DNA from: Mycolicibacterium phlei
GTDB taxonomy: Bacteria; Actinomycetota; Actinomycetes; Mycobacteriales; Mycobacteriaceae
DNA: 64,000 bases
Direction of reading: 5' to 3'
Assembly: GCF_001583415.1 (NCBI RefSeq)
Contig: NZ_CP014475.1
Location: 4,526,001 to 4,590,000, forward strand
Shown here: one piece after another, positions 1 to 8,434 of the stretch
Position numbering within the stretch: the stretch's first letter is position 1
Layout of the letters: each line of letters opens with the position of its first letter
Translations under genes and position numbers: made by a program
The notes under the pieces: generated by a model
The model's input: only the letters and a program-made list of their open reading frames with translations
Told to the model about the DNA's origin: nothing
Databases searched by the model: none

Positions 1-27
1 CAGGGCGACCCGCCCGTGCAGGCTCAT
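1..27 (-). CDS. 5' end of a gene cut by the window edge, probably a second SDR
   Basis: An ATG at 27-25 overlaps the stop of the upstream SDR gene in an ATGA arrangement and opens a frame reading MSLHGRVAL to the window edge. Short-chain dehydrogenases often begin with a similar segment ahead of the GxxxGxG loop, so a third gene of the permease-SDR operon, another SDR, is the likely reading. Only nine codons are visible; the overlap is the strongest evidence and the family assignment is inference. Confidence 0.55.
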
Positions 28-713
28 ATCACCGCTCCCGCGTTGACGTTGAGGACTTCGCCGTGGCAGAACAGCGCGTCGCACACCATGTACTCCACAC
101 AGCGGGCCACCTCCTCGGGGGTCACCAGCCGGCGGATCGGCAGTGACTGCTGGTACTCCGGTGTGCGGCAGGGATTGTCGTCGGCCAGCAGCGGGGTGTC
201 GGTGGGACCGGGGGCGACGGCGTTGATCCGGACGCCCTCGGGGGCGAGCTCGGCGGCCAGGCTGCGGACCAGGCCGATGACAGCGCCCTTGGCCGCGGCG
301 TAGTGGGCGTCGCCGTCGCCGCCGCCGACGGCGAGCTCGCTGGTGATGGCCACCAGGGTGCCCCGCCGCCCCAGCAGGTCGGGCAGGCAGGCGCGGGCCA
401 GGTTGACCACCCCGCCCACGTGCACCCGCAGCATGCGGTGCCAGGCGTCGGCGCTGATCTCGGCGATCGGGACCATCTCGTAGTGGCCGGCGACGGCGAC
501 CGCGGCGTCGAGCGGGCCGAGTTCGCGGCGGACCTCGTCGATCGCGGCGGCCACGGCGGCGGTGTCGACGACGTCGGCGGCGACGCTGTGGTCGGCGGCC
601 GGCGCCGGGTTGCGGTCCAGGCTGGCCACCCGGTAGCCGCGGCCCTGTAGCGCGGCGACGACCGCGGCGCCGATACCGCTGGCCCCGCCGGTGACGACCG
701 CGACCCTGCTCAC
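24..713 (-). CDS. SDR family NAD(P)-dependent oxidoreductase
   Basis: A 229-residue classical short-chain dehydrogenase. The nucleotide-binding loop TGGASGIG is at residues 8-15 and the catalytic set can be placed at Ser125, Tyr138 and Lys142 (YAAAK). The usual NNAG motif is reduced to VAG near residue 76. The GTG at 713 is chosen because it overlaps the permease stop by four bases (GTGA) and puts the Rossmann loop at the N-terminus; a longer reading only runs antisense-like through the permease. It probably oxidises or reduces a hydroxyl/keto substrate imported by the permease upstream; the substrate is unknown. Confidence 0.85.
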   Translation of the reverse strand: MSRVAVVTGGASGIGAAVVAALQGRGYRVASLDRNPAPAADHSVAADVVDTAAVAAAIDEVRRELGPLDAAVAVAGHYEMVPIAEISADAWHRMLRVHVGGVVNLARACLPDLLGRRGTLVAITSELAVGGGDGDAHYAAAKGAVIGLVRSLAAELAPEGVRINAVAPGPTDTPLLADDNPCRTPEYQQSLPIRRLVTPEEVARCVEYMVCDALFCHGEVLNVNAGAVI

Positions 714-2167
714 CGGTCGGCTTCCTCGTCGCGGGCCTCGATCTCGTCGATCACCCCGGTGGCGGTGATGCGGCCGCGCACCGAGGCGAACAGCGACGCG
801 CCGAGCACCACCAGCACCGCGATGCCGATCCACACCGACCAGTCCAGGTAGCGGTGCTCGAAGGCCGCCCGCGGCCAGGAGATGTTGAGGAACTGCAGCA
901 CCGCCCACACCACGGCGACGGCCGCGACCGGCAGCGTCGCCGCGCCGAGCGAGAACCGCGCCGGGGTCCACTGCCTGCGCAGCAGCACCACCAGGAAGCC
1001 GACCAACGGGAACAGGAACGACAGGTAGAAGCCGCCGGAGGTGAAGTTCACCATCAGCGTGTAGATCTCGCCGGCGACCACGCTCAGACCGAACAGCGCG
1101 GCACCGATCACGGTGGTGACCAGGATGGCCAGCGCGGGGATGCGGGCCTCGCCGCGCAGCCGGGCCAGCGCACCCGCGCCGGGCAGCGCGCCGTCGCGGG
1201 CGTAGGCCCAGATGACCCTCGACCCGGAGGTCTGCAGCGCCAGGAAGCTGGCGAGGAAGCCGATGATGAACAGCACCTCGACCGGCTTGGCGATGTGCGC
1301 GCCGAGCGCCTCGGTGAGCGTGTAGTAGACCGGGTCGGCCTGGTCGGCGAGGGCGTCGAAGTCCGGCACGGCCAGGATGATCGCCAGGCTGGAGTAGGCC
1401 ACCACCAGCGCGATGAACGTCAGCGAGAACAGCACCGCCTTGGGCAGGTGGCGGCGGGGTTCGTGCACCTCCTCAGCGATGGAGCCGGCGCTCTCGAAGC
1501 CGACGAACGAGAAGCCGATGAACGCGACCGCCAGCAGGAACGGCCCGGACAGCCAGCTCCAGGTGTCCACGCCGGGCCCGCCGCCGTCGAACAGCACCGA
1601 CAGCGGCTGTTGGCGGTGGAACAGCAGCAGCCAGGTGCCCAGGCCGAGCGAGCCGATCACCTCGGCGACGATGCTGGCGGTCATGAACACCTTCAGCGCG
1701 GTGCGGCCGATCAGGTTGATCGCGGTGCCGCCGAGCAGGATGACCAGCGCGATCAGCGCCAGTGTGCCGCCGGAGGGGTCCTCGATACCGATGATGTTGG
1801 CCACGAAGCCGGCCGCGCCGAGGGCGACCGTGGCCATCGCGATGACCAGCGTCCACATGTAGGCCCAGCCGGCGAACCAGCCGTACCCGGTGCCCAGCAG
1901 TCGCCGCGACCACTGGTAGATGGAGCCCTCCAGCGGCCAGCGGCTGACCAGGGTGGCGAACACCAGCGCGACGAGGAACTGGCCGCCGAACACCAGCGCG
2001 AAGCCCCACCAGAAGCTGGGCCCGGCGGCGGTGAGCGCCAGCCCGAAGATGGCGTACAGCGCGACGATCGGCGAGATGAACGCGAACGCGAAGGCGAACG
2101 CGGACCACAGGTTGAACTCCCGGCGCAGTACCTGCGGCCGGTCTGCGGTGTCAATCGTTGAGGACAT
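710..2167 (-). CDS. APC superfamily amino acid permease
   Basis: A 485-residue integral membrane protein with about twelve hydrophobic segments, starting at the ATG at 2167 (MSSTIDTADRPQVL). The segment VGFESAGSIAEEVHEPRRHLPKA carries the acidic loop typical of amino acid/polyamine/organocation permeases, which import amino acids or amines by proton symport. It is the first gene of a minus-strand operon with the SDRs and is divergent from a PucR regulator, so it may feed the nearby aminotransferase pathway. The substrate cannot be read from sequence; a GABA or beta-alanine-like amine is a guess from context. Confidence 0.88.
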   Translation of the reverse strand: MSSTIDTADRPQVLRREFNLWSAFAFAFAFISPIVALYAIFGLALTAAGPSFWWGFALVFGGQFLVALVFATLVSRWPLEGSIYQWSRRLLGTGYGWFAGWAYMWTLVIAMATVALGAAGFVANIIGIEDPSGGTLALIALVILLGGTAINLIGRTALKVFMTASIVAEVIGSLGLGTWLLLFHRQQPLSVLFDGGGPGVDTWSWLSGPFLLAVAFIGFSFVGFESAGSIAEEVHEPRRHLPKAVLFSLTFIALVVAYSSLAIILAVPDFDALADQADPVYYTLTEALGAHIAKPVEVLFIIGFLASFLALQTSGSRVIWAYARDGALPGAGALARLRGEARIPALAILVTTVIGAALFGLSVVAGEIYTLMVNFTSGGFYLSFLFPLVGFLVVLLRRQWTPARFSLGAATLPVAAVAVVWAVLQFLNISWPRAAFEHRYLDWSVWIGIAVLVVLGASLFASVRGRITATGVIDEIEARDEEADR

Positions 2168-2251
2168 GCGGACGCTCCCAAATTCCGTGCGGTTGGCTGG
2201 AACTATTGCCCGCCACTGGAGGAACCGCCACTGGTGGCGCCGAAATCGCTG

Positions 2252-2292
2252 CGATCGCACCTCTTCGATGACCGTTCATTGGACGATCGCAC
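2252..2292. promoter_or_regulatory. Direct repeat CGATCGCAC in the divergent permease/PucR promoter region
   Basis: The nonamer CGATCGCAC occurs at 2252-2260 and again at 2284-2292, 32 bp apart, about three helical turns, so both copies would face the same side of the DNA. Each carries a CGATCG palindrome. Position between the permease and the PucR-type regulator suggests binding sites for that regulator; this is inference. Confidence 0.4.
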
Positions 2293-2313
2293 AATCCACG
2301 GTGACCAGCGGGT

Positions 2314-2319
2314 TACGCT
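2314..2319 (+). promoter_or_regulatory. -10 box TACGCT for a leaderless PucR transcript
   Basis: TACGCT fits the mycobacterial TANNNT -10 pattern and lies seven bases upstream of the GTG at 2327, the distance expected if transcription starts at the start codon. It supports that start over the longer frame beginning at 2234. Confidence 0.5.
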
Positions 2320-2326
2320 TCGCCCC

Positions 2327-3730
2327 GTGACCCAGCCGCCCGAGCGGGCCGATTCCGCCACCCTGCGCAGCCTGATGGCCGCACCGCACCTGCAGTTGTT
2401 CACGCCGCCGGAGCCGGTCGGGGACCTGGACCGGCCGGTGCAGTGGGTGCACACCACCGAGCTGCTGGACCCGAGCCGCTACCTGCACGGCGGGGAGCTG
2501 GTCTGCACGGTGGGCCTGAGCCTGCACAGCCCCGAGGACTGTGCGGCGTTCGCCGCCGCGGTGGCCGGCTGCGGGGCGGTCGGGGTGTGCTTCGGTACCG
2601 GTGACGTGCACGACGAGGTGCCCGCCTCGCTGGTCGACGCCTGCCGCGAGCACGGGCTTCCGCTGCTGCTGGCACCGCCGGAGACACCGTTCAGCGCGAT
2701 CAGTCGGTATGTGGCGGAGGTGCGGCTGGGCCCGGAGCTGGCCTCCGCGCGCGCCACCAGCGCGCTGGTCCCGGAGCTGCTGGCGTCGCTGCGCCGCGGC
2801 GACGACGCGCGCCAGATGCTGGACCGGGCCGGCGCGGTGCTGGGCGGCTATTTCCGGCTCGACCCCGACGACCGGGCCGCCGAGCCGCAGCACTCGGTGG
2901 TGGTGCCCGGCGCGGGCACCGTGGTGTGGGTGGGTCCCGGCCCGCTGCCCGACCCGGCGGTACTCGACGTCATCGCGCGGTTCGTGTCGGCCGTGCAGGG
3001 CGAGCGGGACATGGAGGCGATGCTGCAGCGGGAGCGGGTCGGCCAGCTGCTGTCGCTGGTGGAGCGGCGGATGCTGTTGCCGGATGCGCTGTCGCAGCTG
3101 CTGGACTGGCCGGGACTGGCCGCACCGGAACTGGCGGTCTCGGCGTGGCCGGCAGGCGCCGGGGTGCTGCTGACCCAGGCGCTGCCCGGGGCACTGGTGG
3201 CCGACGCGCCGGAGGTGTGCCTGGTGCTGTGCCAGGAGCCGGCGCGGGTGGCCGCGGCGGCCGCCGAACTGTCGCTGCCGTCGGGGCATTCCGCACCGGT
3301 GCGGCTGGCCGAGTTGGACGCGGCGATCGCCCAGGCGCGCATCGCGCTGAACCTGGCCCGCCAGCACGGCGGCAGTGTCGGCCCCGACCGGCTCAGCACG
3401 CTCGACAGCCTGCTGGAACTGGTTCCGTCGCACCAGCTTTCGCCGTTCCGCCGGCAGCTGATCGACCCGCTGGAGACGCTGGACCGGGACCGCCGCACCC
3501 AGTACATCCGCACCCTGCAGGTGTTTCTGGCGCACAACGGCTCGGTGGTCGGCACCGCCCGCGAGCTGTACCTGCACACCAACACGGTGCGTCACCGGCT
3601 GGCCCGCATCCACGAGCTGACCGGGCGCAATCCGCTGGTGTTCGACGATCTGGTGGCGTTCTCGATCGGACTGCGTGCGGCCGGCCGCGCACCTGACACG
3701 GCCGGCCACACGGAATCCAGGACTACCTGA
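2327..3730 (+). CDS. PucR family transcriptional regulator
   Basis: A 467-residue protein with an N-terminal PucR-like sensing domain (residues about 10-130, with LHGGELVCTVG), a variable middle, and a C-terminal PucR helix-turn-helix in which VVGTARELYLHTNTVRHRLA forms the DNA-contacting helices. PucR proteins usually activate catabolic operons for purines, pyrimidines or amines in response to a pathway metabolite. It is divergent from the permease operon and its stop abuts the aminotransferase stop with no gap. Start GTG 2327 is supported by a -10 box seven bases upstream. Confidence 0.85.
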   Translation: MTQPPERADSATLRSLMAAPHLQLFTPPEPVGDLDRPVQWVHTTELLDPSRYLHGGELVCTVGLSLHSPEDCAAFAAAVAGCGAVGVCFGTGDVHDEVPASLVDACREHGLPLLLAPPETPFSAISRYVAEVRLGPELASARATSALVPELLASLRRGDDARQMLDRAGAVLGGYFRLDPDDRAAEPQHSVVVPGAGTVVWVGPGPLPDPAVLDVIARFVSAVQGERDMEAMLQRERVGQLLSLVERRMLLPDALSQLLDWPGLAAPELAVSAWPAGAGVLLTQALPGALVADAPEVCLVLCQEPARVAAAAAELSLPSGHSAPVRLAELDAAIAQARIALNLARQHGGSVGPDRLSTLDSLLELVPSHQLSPFRRQLIDPLETLDRDRRTQYIRTLQVFLAHNGSVVGTARELYLHTNTVRHRLARIHELTGRNPLVFDDLVAFSIGLRAAGRAPDTAGHTESRTT

Positions 3731-5125
3731 CTACTTCTCGGCCGCGTGCCGGTCCGCGACGTCGAGCGCGCGGTCCAGGATCGCCAGACCCTCGCGGGCC
3801 TCGTCGGCGCTGACGGTGCACGGCGGCACCACGTGGATGCGGTTGAAGTTGACGAACGGCAGCAGGCCGTTGGCCTTGCAGGCCGCGACGGTCTCGTTCA
3901 TCGCCGGGCTGGAACCGCCGTAGGGGGCCAGCGGCTCGCGGGTGGCGCGGTCGCGCACCAGCTCGACGGCCCAGAACACGCCCGTGCCGCGCACCTCGCC
4001 GACCGACGGGTGCTTCTCGGCGATCCGGCGCAGCTCGGGCCCGATGACCTCCTCGCCGACGGTGGCGGCGTTCTCGACGATCTTCTCCTCGATCATCGCG
4101 TTGATCGTCGCGACGGCGGCGGCGGTGGCCAGCGGGTGACCCGAGTAGGTCAGCCCACCCGGATAGGCGCGGTCGTCGAAGGTGGCGGCGATCTTCTCGT
4201 TGATCGCCACACCGCCGAGCGGGACGTAGCCGGAGTTGACGCCCTTGGCGAAGGTCATCAGGTCGGGTACCACACCGTCGGCGTGCTGCACGGCGAACCA
4301 CTTGCCGGAGCGGCCGAAGCCGGCCATCACCTCGTCGGCGATGTAGACGATGCCGTACTTGTCGCACAGCTCGCGCACACCGGCGAGGTAGCCGGGCGGC
4401 GGCACCATGATGCCCGCGGTGCCGGGGATGGACTCCAGCACGATCGCGGCGATGGTGTCGGGGCCCTCGAAGGCGATGGTGCGTTCCAGGTGCTCGAGCG
4501 CCCGCTCGCACTCCTCCTGCTCGGTGGTGGCGTGAAATGCGGTGCGGTACAGGAACGGTCCGAAGAAGTGCACCACGCCTGCGCCCGGGTTGTCGTTGGG
4601 CCAGCGGCGCGGGTCACCGGTCATGTTCACCGCGGTGTCGGTGCCGCCGTGGTAGGAGCGGTACCGGGTGAGCACCTTGCGCCTGCCGGTGTGCAGCCGC
4701 GCCATGCGCACGGCGTGCTCGACCGCGTCGGCGCCGCCGTTGGTGAAGAACACCTTGTTCAGGTCGCCGGGGGTGACGCCGGCGATCAGTCGGGCCGCCT
4801 CCGAGCGCGCGGCGTTGGCGTGCTGCGGGGCGATGGTGCACAGCTTGGCGGCCTGCTCGGCGATCGCCGCGACAACCTTCGGATGCTGGTGGCCGATGTT
4901 GGTGTTGACCAGCTGGGAACTGAAGTCCAGCAGGCGGTTTCCGTCACCGTCCCACAGGTAGCTGCCCTCGGCGGCGGTGACCACCATCGGGGTGATCTGC
5001 GCCTGCGCGGACCAGGAGTGGAAGACGTGCTTGCGGTCGAGTTCGTAGGCCAGGGCCGCTTCGGCCTTGGCGTCGCTGACACTGAGCCCGTTGGGCAGCG
5101 TGTCGATCGCGTTCGAGGTGGTCAT
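3731..5125 (-). CDS. Class III (omega) aminotransferase, PLP-dependent
   Basis: 464 residues with the class III fold: FFTNGGADAVEHA (cofactor phosphate binding, about 126-139), SYHGGTDTA (157-165), Asp264 in the IADEV motif, and the Schiff-base Lys294 in TFAKGVNSG. Such enzymes move an amino group from an omega-amine (beta-alanine, GABA, taurine, putrescine) to pyruvate or 2-oxoglutarate, leaving a semialdehyde. The gene directly downstream of a semialdehyde dehydrogenase (15-nt gap) supports an amine-to-acyl-CoA route. The specific substrate is not determined. Confidence 0.88.
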   Translation of the reverse strand: MTTSNAIDTLPNGLSVSDAKAEAALAYELDRKHVFHSWSAQAQITPMVVTAAEGSYLWDGDGNRLLDFSSQLVNTNIGHQHPKVVAAIAEQAAKLCTIAPQHANAARSEAARLIAGVTPGDLNKVFFTNGGADAVEHAVRMARLHTGRRKVLTRYRSYHGGTDTAVNMTGDPRRWPNDNPGAGVVHFFGPFLYRTAFHATTEQEECERALEHLERTIAFEGPDTIAAIVLESIPGTAGIMVPPPGYLAGVRELCDKYGIVYIADEVMAGFGRSGKWFAVQHADGVVPDLMTFAKGVNSGYVPLGGVAINEKIAATFDDRAYPGGLTYSGHPLATAAAVATINAMIEEKIVENAATVGEEVIGPELRRIAEKHPSVGEVRGTGVFWAVELVRDRATREPLAPYGGSSPAMNETVAACKANGLLPFVNFNRIHVVPPCTVSADEAREGLAILDRALDVADRHAAEK

Positions 5126-5140
5126 GAAAGTCCTTATCGC

Positions 5141-6649
5141 TCAGTTGTTCTGGGGGAAGCCGAGGTTGATGCCGCCGTGCGAGGGATCCAGCCACCGGGT
5201 GGTCACGGCCTTGGTGCGGGTGAAGAAGTGCACCCCGTGCGCACCGTGGGCGTGGCTGTCACCGAACAGCGAGGCCTTCCAGCCGCCGAAGCTGTAGTAG
5301 GCCATCGGCACCGGGATCGGCACGTTGATGCCGACCATGCCGACCTCGACCTCGTTCTGGAACCGCCGCGCGGCGCCACCGTCGTTGGTGAAGATGGCGG
5401 TCCCGTTGCCGTACGGGTTGGAGTTGATCAGGTTCAGCGCCTCGTCGTAGGACTGGACGCGCACGACCGACAGTACCGGCCCGAAGATCTCGTCGGTGTA
5501 GACGCTCATCTCGGGGGTGACGTTGTCCAGCAGGGTCGGGCCCAGCCAGAAGCCGTCGGCGCCGCCGTCGGCCTGCACACCGCGGCCGTCGACGACGACC
5601 TTGGCGCCTTCGCGCTCCCCGGCGTCGATGTAGGAGGCCACCTTGTCGCGGTGCGCCTTGGTGACCAGCGGGCCCATGTCGGCGCCCTTGGTGCCGTCGC
5701 CGGTCCGCAGCGTGCGGGTGCGCTCGGCGATCCGGTTGACGAGTTCGTCGGCGACCGGCTCGACGGCCACGCACACCGAGATCGCCATGCAGCGCTCGCC
5801 CGCGGAGCCGAAGCCGGCGTTGACCATCGCGTCGGCGGCCAGGTCCAGGTCGGCGTCCGGCAGGATCACCGCGTGGTTCTTGGCCCCGCCGAGGGCCTGT
5901 ACCCGCTTCCCGGCGGCGGTGCCGGTGCGGTAGACGTACTCGGCGATCGGGGTGGAGCCGACGAACGACACCGCCTTGATCTTCGGGTTGGTCAACAGTT
6001 CGTCGACGGCGGTCTTGTCGCCCTGCAGCACGTTGAACACCCCTGCGGGCAGGCCGGCCTCGGCCCACAGCTCGGCCAGCCAGATCGACGCCGACGGGTC
6101 CTTCTCACTCGGCTTGAGCACCACGGTGTTGCCCGCCGCGATCGCGATCGGGAAGAACCACATCGGGACCATCGCCGGGAAGTTGAACGGGCTGATGACC
6201 GCGACCGGTCCGAGCGGCTGGCGCACCGAGTGCACGTCGACGGCGGTGGAGGCGTTCTCGGTGAACCCGCCCTGCAGCAGATACGGGATGCCGCAGGCGA
6301 ATTCGACGACCTCCAGACCGCGGGTCACCTCACCGAGGGCGTCGGAGAGCACCTTGCCGTGCTCGGCGGTGATGATCGCGGCCAGCTCCTCCTTGCGGGC
6401 GTTGAGCAACTCGCGGAACCGGAACAGCACCTGGGTGCGCTTGGCCAGCGACGTGTCCCGCCACTCCGAGTACGCCGCGGCCGCGGCGTCGATCACCGCG
6501 CGCGCGTCCTCAACCGAGGCCAACAGCACCTCGCCGGTCACCGCGCCGGTGGCCGGGTTGGTCACCGGAGCCGTCACCGGGGCTGTGGCGCCGGCGCCCG
6601 TGAAGGTCGCGTTGTTGAGCCAGTGGGCGATGGTCTTGGCGTCTGCCAT
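5141..6649 (-). CDS. mmsA: Methylmalonate/malonate-semialdehyde dehydrogenase (CoA-acylating)
   Basis: 502 residues of the aldehyde dehydrogenase superfamily. The MmsA-type signature SPFNFPAMVPMWF includes Asn156, Lys179 lies in VVLKPSEKDP, and the nucleophile Cys287 is in GSAGERCMAIS. The family oxidises methylmalonate or malonate semialdehyde with NAD and CoA to propionyl- or acetyl-CoA in valine, beta-alanine and inositol breakdown. Start ATG 6649 gives MADAKTIAHWL, matching family length. It is first in the operon with the aminotransferase and divergent from a second PucR regulator. Confidence 0.9.
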   Translation of the reverse strand: MADAKTIAHWLNNATFTGAGATAPVTAPVTNPATGAVTGEVLLASVEDARAVIDAAAAAYSEWRDTSLAKRTQVLFRFRELLNARKEELAAIITAEHGKVLSDALGEVTRGLEVVEFACGIPYLLQGGFTENASTAVDVHSVRQPLGPVAVISPFNFPAMVPMWFFPIAIAAGNTVVLKPSEKDPSASIWLAELWAEAGLPAGVFNVLQGDKTAVDELLTNPKIKAVSFVGSTPIAEYVYRTGTAAGKRVQALGGAKNHAVILPDADLDLAADAMVNAGFGSAGERCMAISVCVAVEPVADELVNRIAERTRTLRTGDGTKGADMGPLVTKAHRDKVASYIDAGEREGAKVVVDGRGVQADGGADGFWLGPTLLDNVTPEMSVYTDEIFGPVLSVVRVQSYDEALNLINSNPYGNGTAIFTNDGGAARRFQNEVEVGMVGINVPIPVPMAYYSFGGWKASLFGDSHAHGAHGVHFFTRTKAVTTRWLDPSHGGINLGFPQNN

Positions 6650-6751
6650 GAAGCGTGCTCCTGCGGTCGGAACGGTTCTGTCGGATCTCATCCTGCTGCC
6701 CGCCCCTCTCTCCGGAGCGCTACGAACCGTCACCGATGAAGACGTGTGTTT

Positions 6752-6757
6752 TACACT
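6752..6757 (+). promoter_or_regulatory. -10 box TACACT for a leaderless PucR transcript
   Basis: TACACT (TANNNT) sits six bases before the ATG at 6764. It overlaps a small dyad GTGT-TTT-ACAC (6746-6756) that could be an operator for autoregulation or for the divergent mmsA promoter; the dyad is short and may be chance. Confidence 0.45.
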
Positions 6758-6763
6758 TCGTTA

Positions 6764-8362
6764 ATGCTGATGACGGTGGCCGACGTCCTCGAGCTGCCGG
6801 TGATGCAGGCCGGCGAACCGCTCGTGGTGGGCGGCCGGGCGGGCCTGTCCAAGCTGGTGCGGTGGGTGCACGTCAGCGACCTCGCCGACGTGGCCGAGCT
6901 GCTGCAGGGCGGCGAGCTGGTGCTGACCACCGGGCAGGCGCTGACCGCCCCCGACGCCGGCACATACCTGCGCAGCCTGGCCACGGTGCGGGTCGCGGGG
7001 CTGGTCGTCGAGCTGGGCACCCACCTGCGGCAGGTGCCCTCGGAGCTGGTCGCGGTGGCCGACGAGCTGGCACTGCCGCTGGTGACGCTGGCCCGCCGGA
7101 CCCGGTTCGTGGAGGTCACCGAGGCAGTACACCGGGTGATCGTCGCCGACCAGTACGAGGAGCTGCAGTTCGTCCGCACCGTGCACGAGACGTTCACCGC
7201 GCTGTCGGTGAAGCGGGCGTCAATGGCCGAGATCGTGCGCACCGGCGCTGCGATGGTGGGCGCGTCGATGGTGCTCGAGGACCTCTCGCACCGGGTGCTG
7301 GCCTACGCCGCGCACGGGGTGGCGCCGTCGCTGCTGCTCGACGACTGGGAGCCGCGGTCGCGGCTGACCCCGGACGCCGGCGAGCTCAGCTGGGTTCCGG
7401 AGCGCTGGGCCGCGCTGCCCGTCGGCGCCACCCAGCCGTGGGGGCGGCTGGTGATCCGGGTGCCCGCCGCGCACCCGAACCGCACCCGCATCGTCGCCGA
7501 GCGGGTGGCGCAGACGCTGACCCTGCACCGGATGATGGAACGCGACGAGTTCGAGCTCGGCCATCAGGCGCAGGCCGGGCTGATCGACGACATCCTGTCC
7601 GGACGGCTGGCCGACGAGGCCGAGGCGATGGCGCGGGCCGCCGCGCTCGGGCTGCCCCGCCGCGGCCGCTACGTCGCGGTGTCGCTGGCCGTGGAGGTCG
7701 GCGCGGCCCGCGACGACGACCAGCTGGCCCGGCAGCGACGGATGTCGCGGATCTACGACGCGGTCACCCACGGGCTGGAGCTGTCGCGCGGGACGGGGCT
7801 GCTGTCGCGGGACCGCGACGACCAGATCGGGATGGTGATCGCGGTGGCGCCGGGCTCGCAGGACCGACTGGCCGACGCCGCCGCGGCGATCACCGGCGAG
7901 GTGCGCCGCACACCGGGGGTCACCAGGGCGGTGCTCGGGGTCGGCGAACCGTCGGCGAGCCTGCTGGACGCGGTGCACGACCTGCGCAACGCCGAGCACA
8001 TCGCCTCGGCCGCGCTGTCGCTGCGCCGCGATCCGGACCGGCCCTACTACCGGGCCGGCGATGTGCGGCTGCGCGGGCTGCTGGCGCTGATCCACAACCA
8101 GCCGCGGGTGCAGCGGTTCGCCGAGACCGAGCTCGCCGCGCTGCTGCGCCACGACGCCCGCCACCACGACAACCTCACCGCGGTGCTGCGCGCCTTCCTC
8201 GACCTGGGCGGCAACAAGACCGAGCTGGCGCGGCGGCTGAACCTGAGCAGGCCGACGCTGTACAAGCGGCTGGCCCAGATCGAGCGGGTGGCCGGGGTGG
8301 ATCTCGACGACGGCGAATCGCGCACGTCGCTGCACACCGCGCTGCTCATCCGCGACTTCTGA
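6764..8362 (+). CDS. PucR family transcriptional regulator
   Basis: 532 residues with an N-terminal PucR sensing domain (LLQGGELVLTTGQAL near residues 45-60), a GGDEF-like middle domain (residues about 270-410), and the C-terminal PucR HTH with LGGNKTELARRLNLSRPTLYKRL. Divergent from mmsA and the aminotransferase gene, which it probably controls in response to the amine or its semialdehyde. ATG 6764 is preferred to the in-frame 6746 codon because a -10 box lies just before it; 6770 is also possible. It is the second PucR within 4.5 kb. Confidence 0.85.
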   Translation: MLMTVADVLELPVMQAGEPLVVGGRAGLSKLVRWVHVSDLADVAELLQGGELVLTTGQALTAPDAGTYLRSLATVRVAGLVVELGTHLRQVPSELVAVADELALPLVTLARRTRFVEVTEAVHRVIVADQYEELQFVRTVHETFTALSVKRASMAEIVRTGAAMVGASMVLEDLSHRVLAYAAHGVAPSLLLDDWEPRSRLTPDAGELSWVPERWAALPVGATQPWGRLVIRVPAAHPNRTRIVAERVAQTLTLHRMMERDEFELGHQAQAGLIDDILSGRLADEAEAMARAAALGLPRRGRYVAVSLAVEVGAARDDDQLARQRRMSRIYDAVTHGLELSRGTGLLSRDRDDQIGMVIAVAPGSQDRLADAAAAITGEVRRTPGVTRAVLGVGEPSASLLDAVHDLRNAEHIASAALSLRRDPDRPYYRAGDVRLRGLLALIHNQPRVQRFAETELAALLRHDARHHDNLTAVLRAFLDLGGNKTELARRLNLSRPTLYKRLAQIERVAGVDLDDGESRTSLHTALLIRDF

Positions 8363-8365
8363 CGC

Positions 8366-8414
8366 GATTTCGGTGTCGTTAGTTGTGATGGGCGCCACTA
8401 ACGACACCGAAGTC
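8366..8414. repeat. Long-stem palindromic element, copy 1 (likely terminator)
   Basis: Arms 8366-8383 and 8397-8414 are 18 bp each and complementary at 17 positions; the single difference would be a G-U wobble in RNA. The loop is 13 nt. It begins four bases after the PucR stop, so it can terminate that transcript. It shares the core TTCGGTGT-N-GTT-N-GT with the hairpin at 18195-18243. Confidence 0.75.
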
Positions 8415-8420
8415 ACTCCC

Positions 8421-8426
8421 TAGACT
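8421..8426 (+). promoter_or_regulatory. -10 box TAGACT for a leaderless SDR transcript
   Basis: TAGACT matches TANNNT and is eight bases upstream of the GTG at 8435, with no ribosome-binding site between, as in leaderless mycobacterial mRNAs. It lies just downstream of the hairpin that ends the preceding gene. Confidence 0.5.
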
Positions 8427-8434
8427 CACCCCTC

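Noticed and set aside
854-2161. 435-codon plus-strand frame antisense to the permease gene
   Set aside because: It is the high-GC shadow of the permease; the product is a repetitive Arg/Gln/Glu/Gly-rich sequence with no domain.
3746-6739. 997-codon plus-strand frame over the aminotransferase and mmsA genes
   Set aside because: It is opposite two clear enzymes, rich in Gly/Val/His/Arg, and has no start signal or domain; typical antisense frame in 70% GC DNA.
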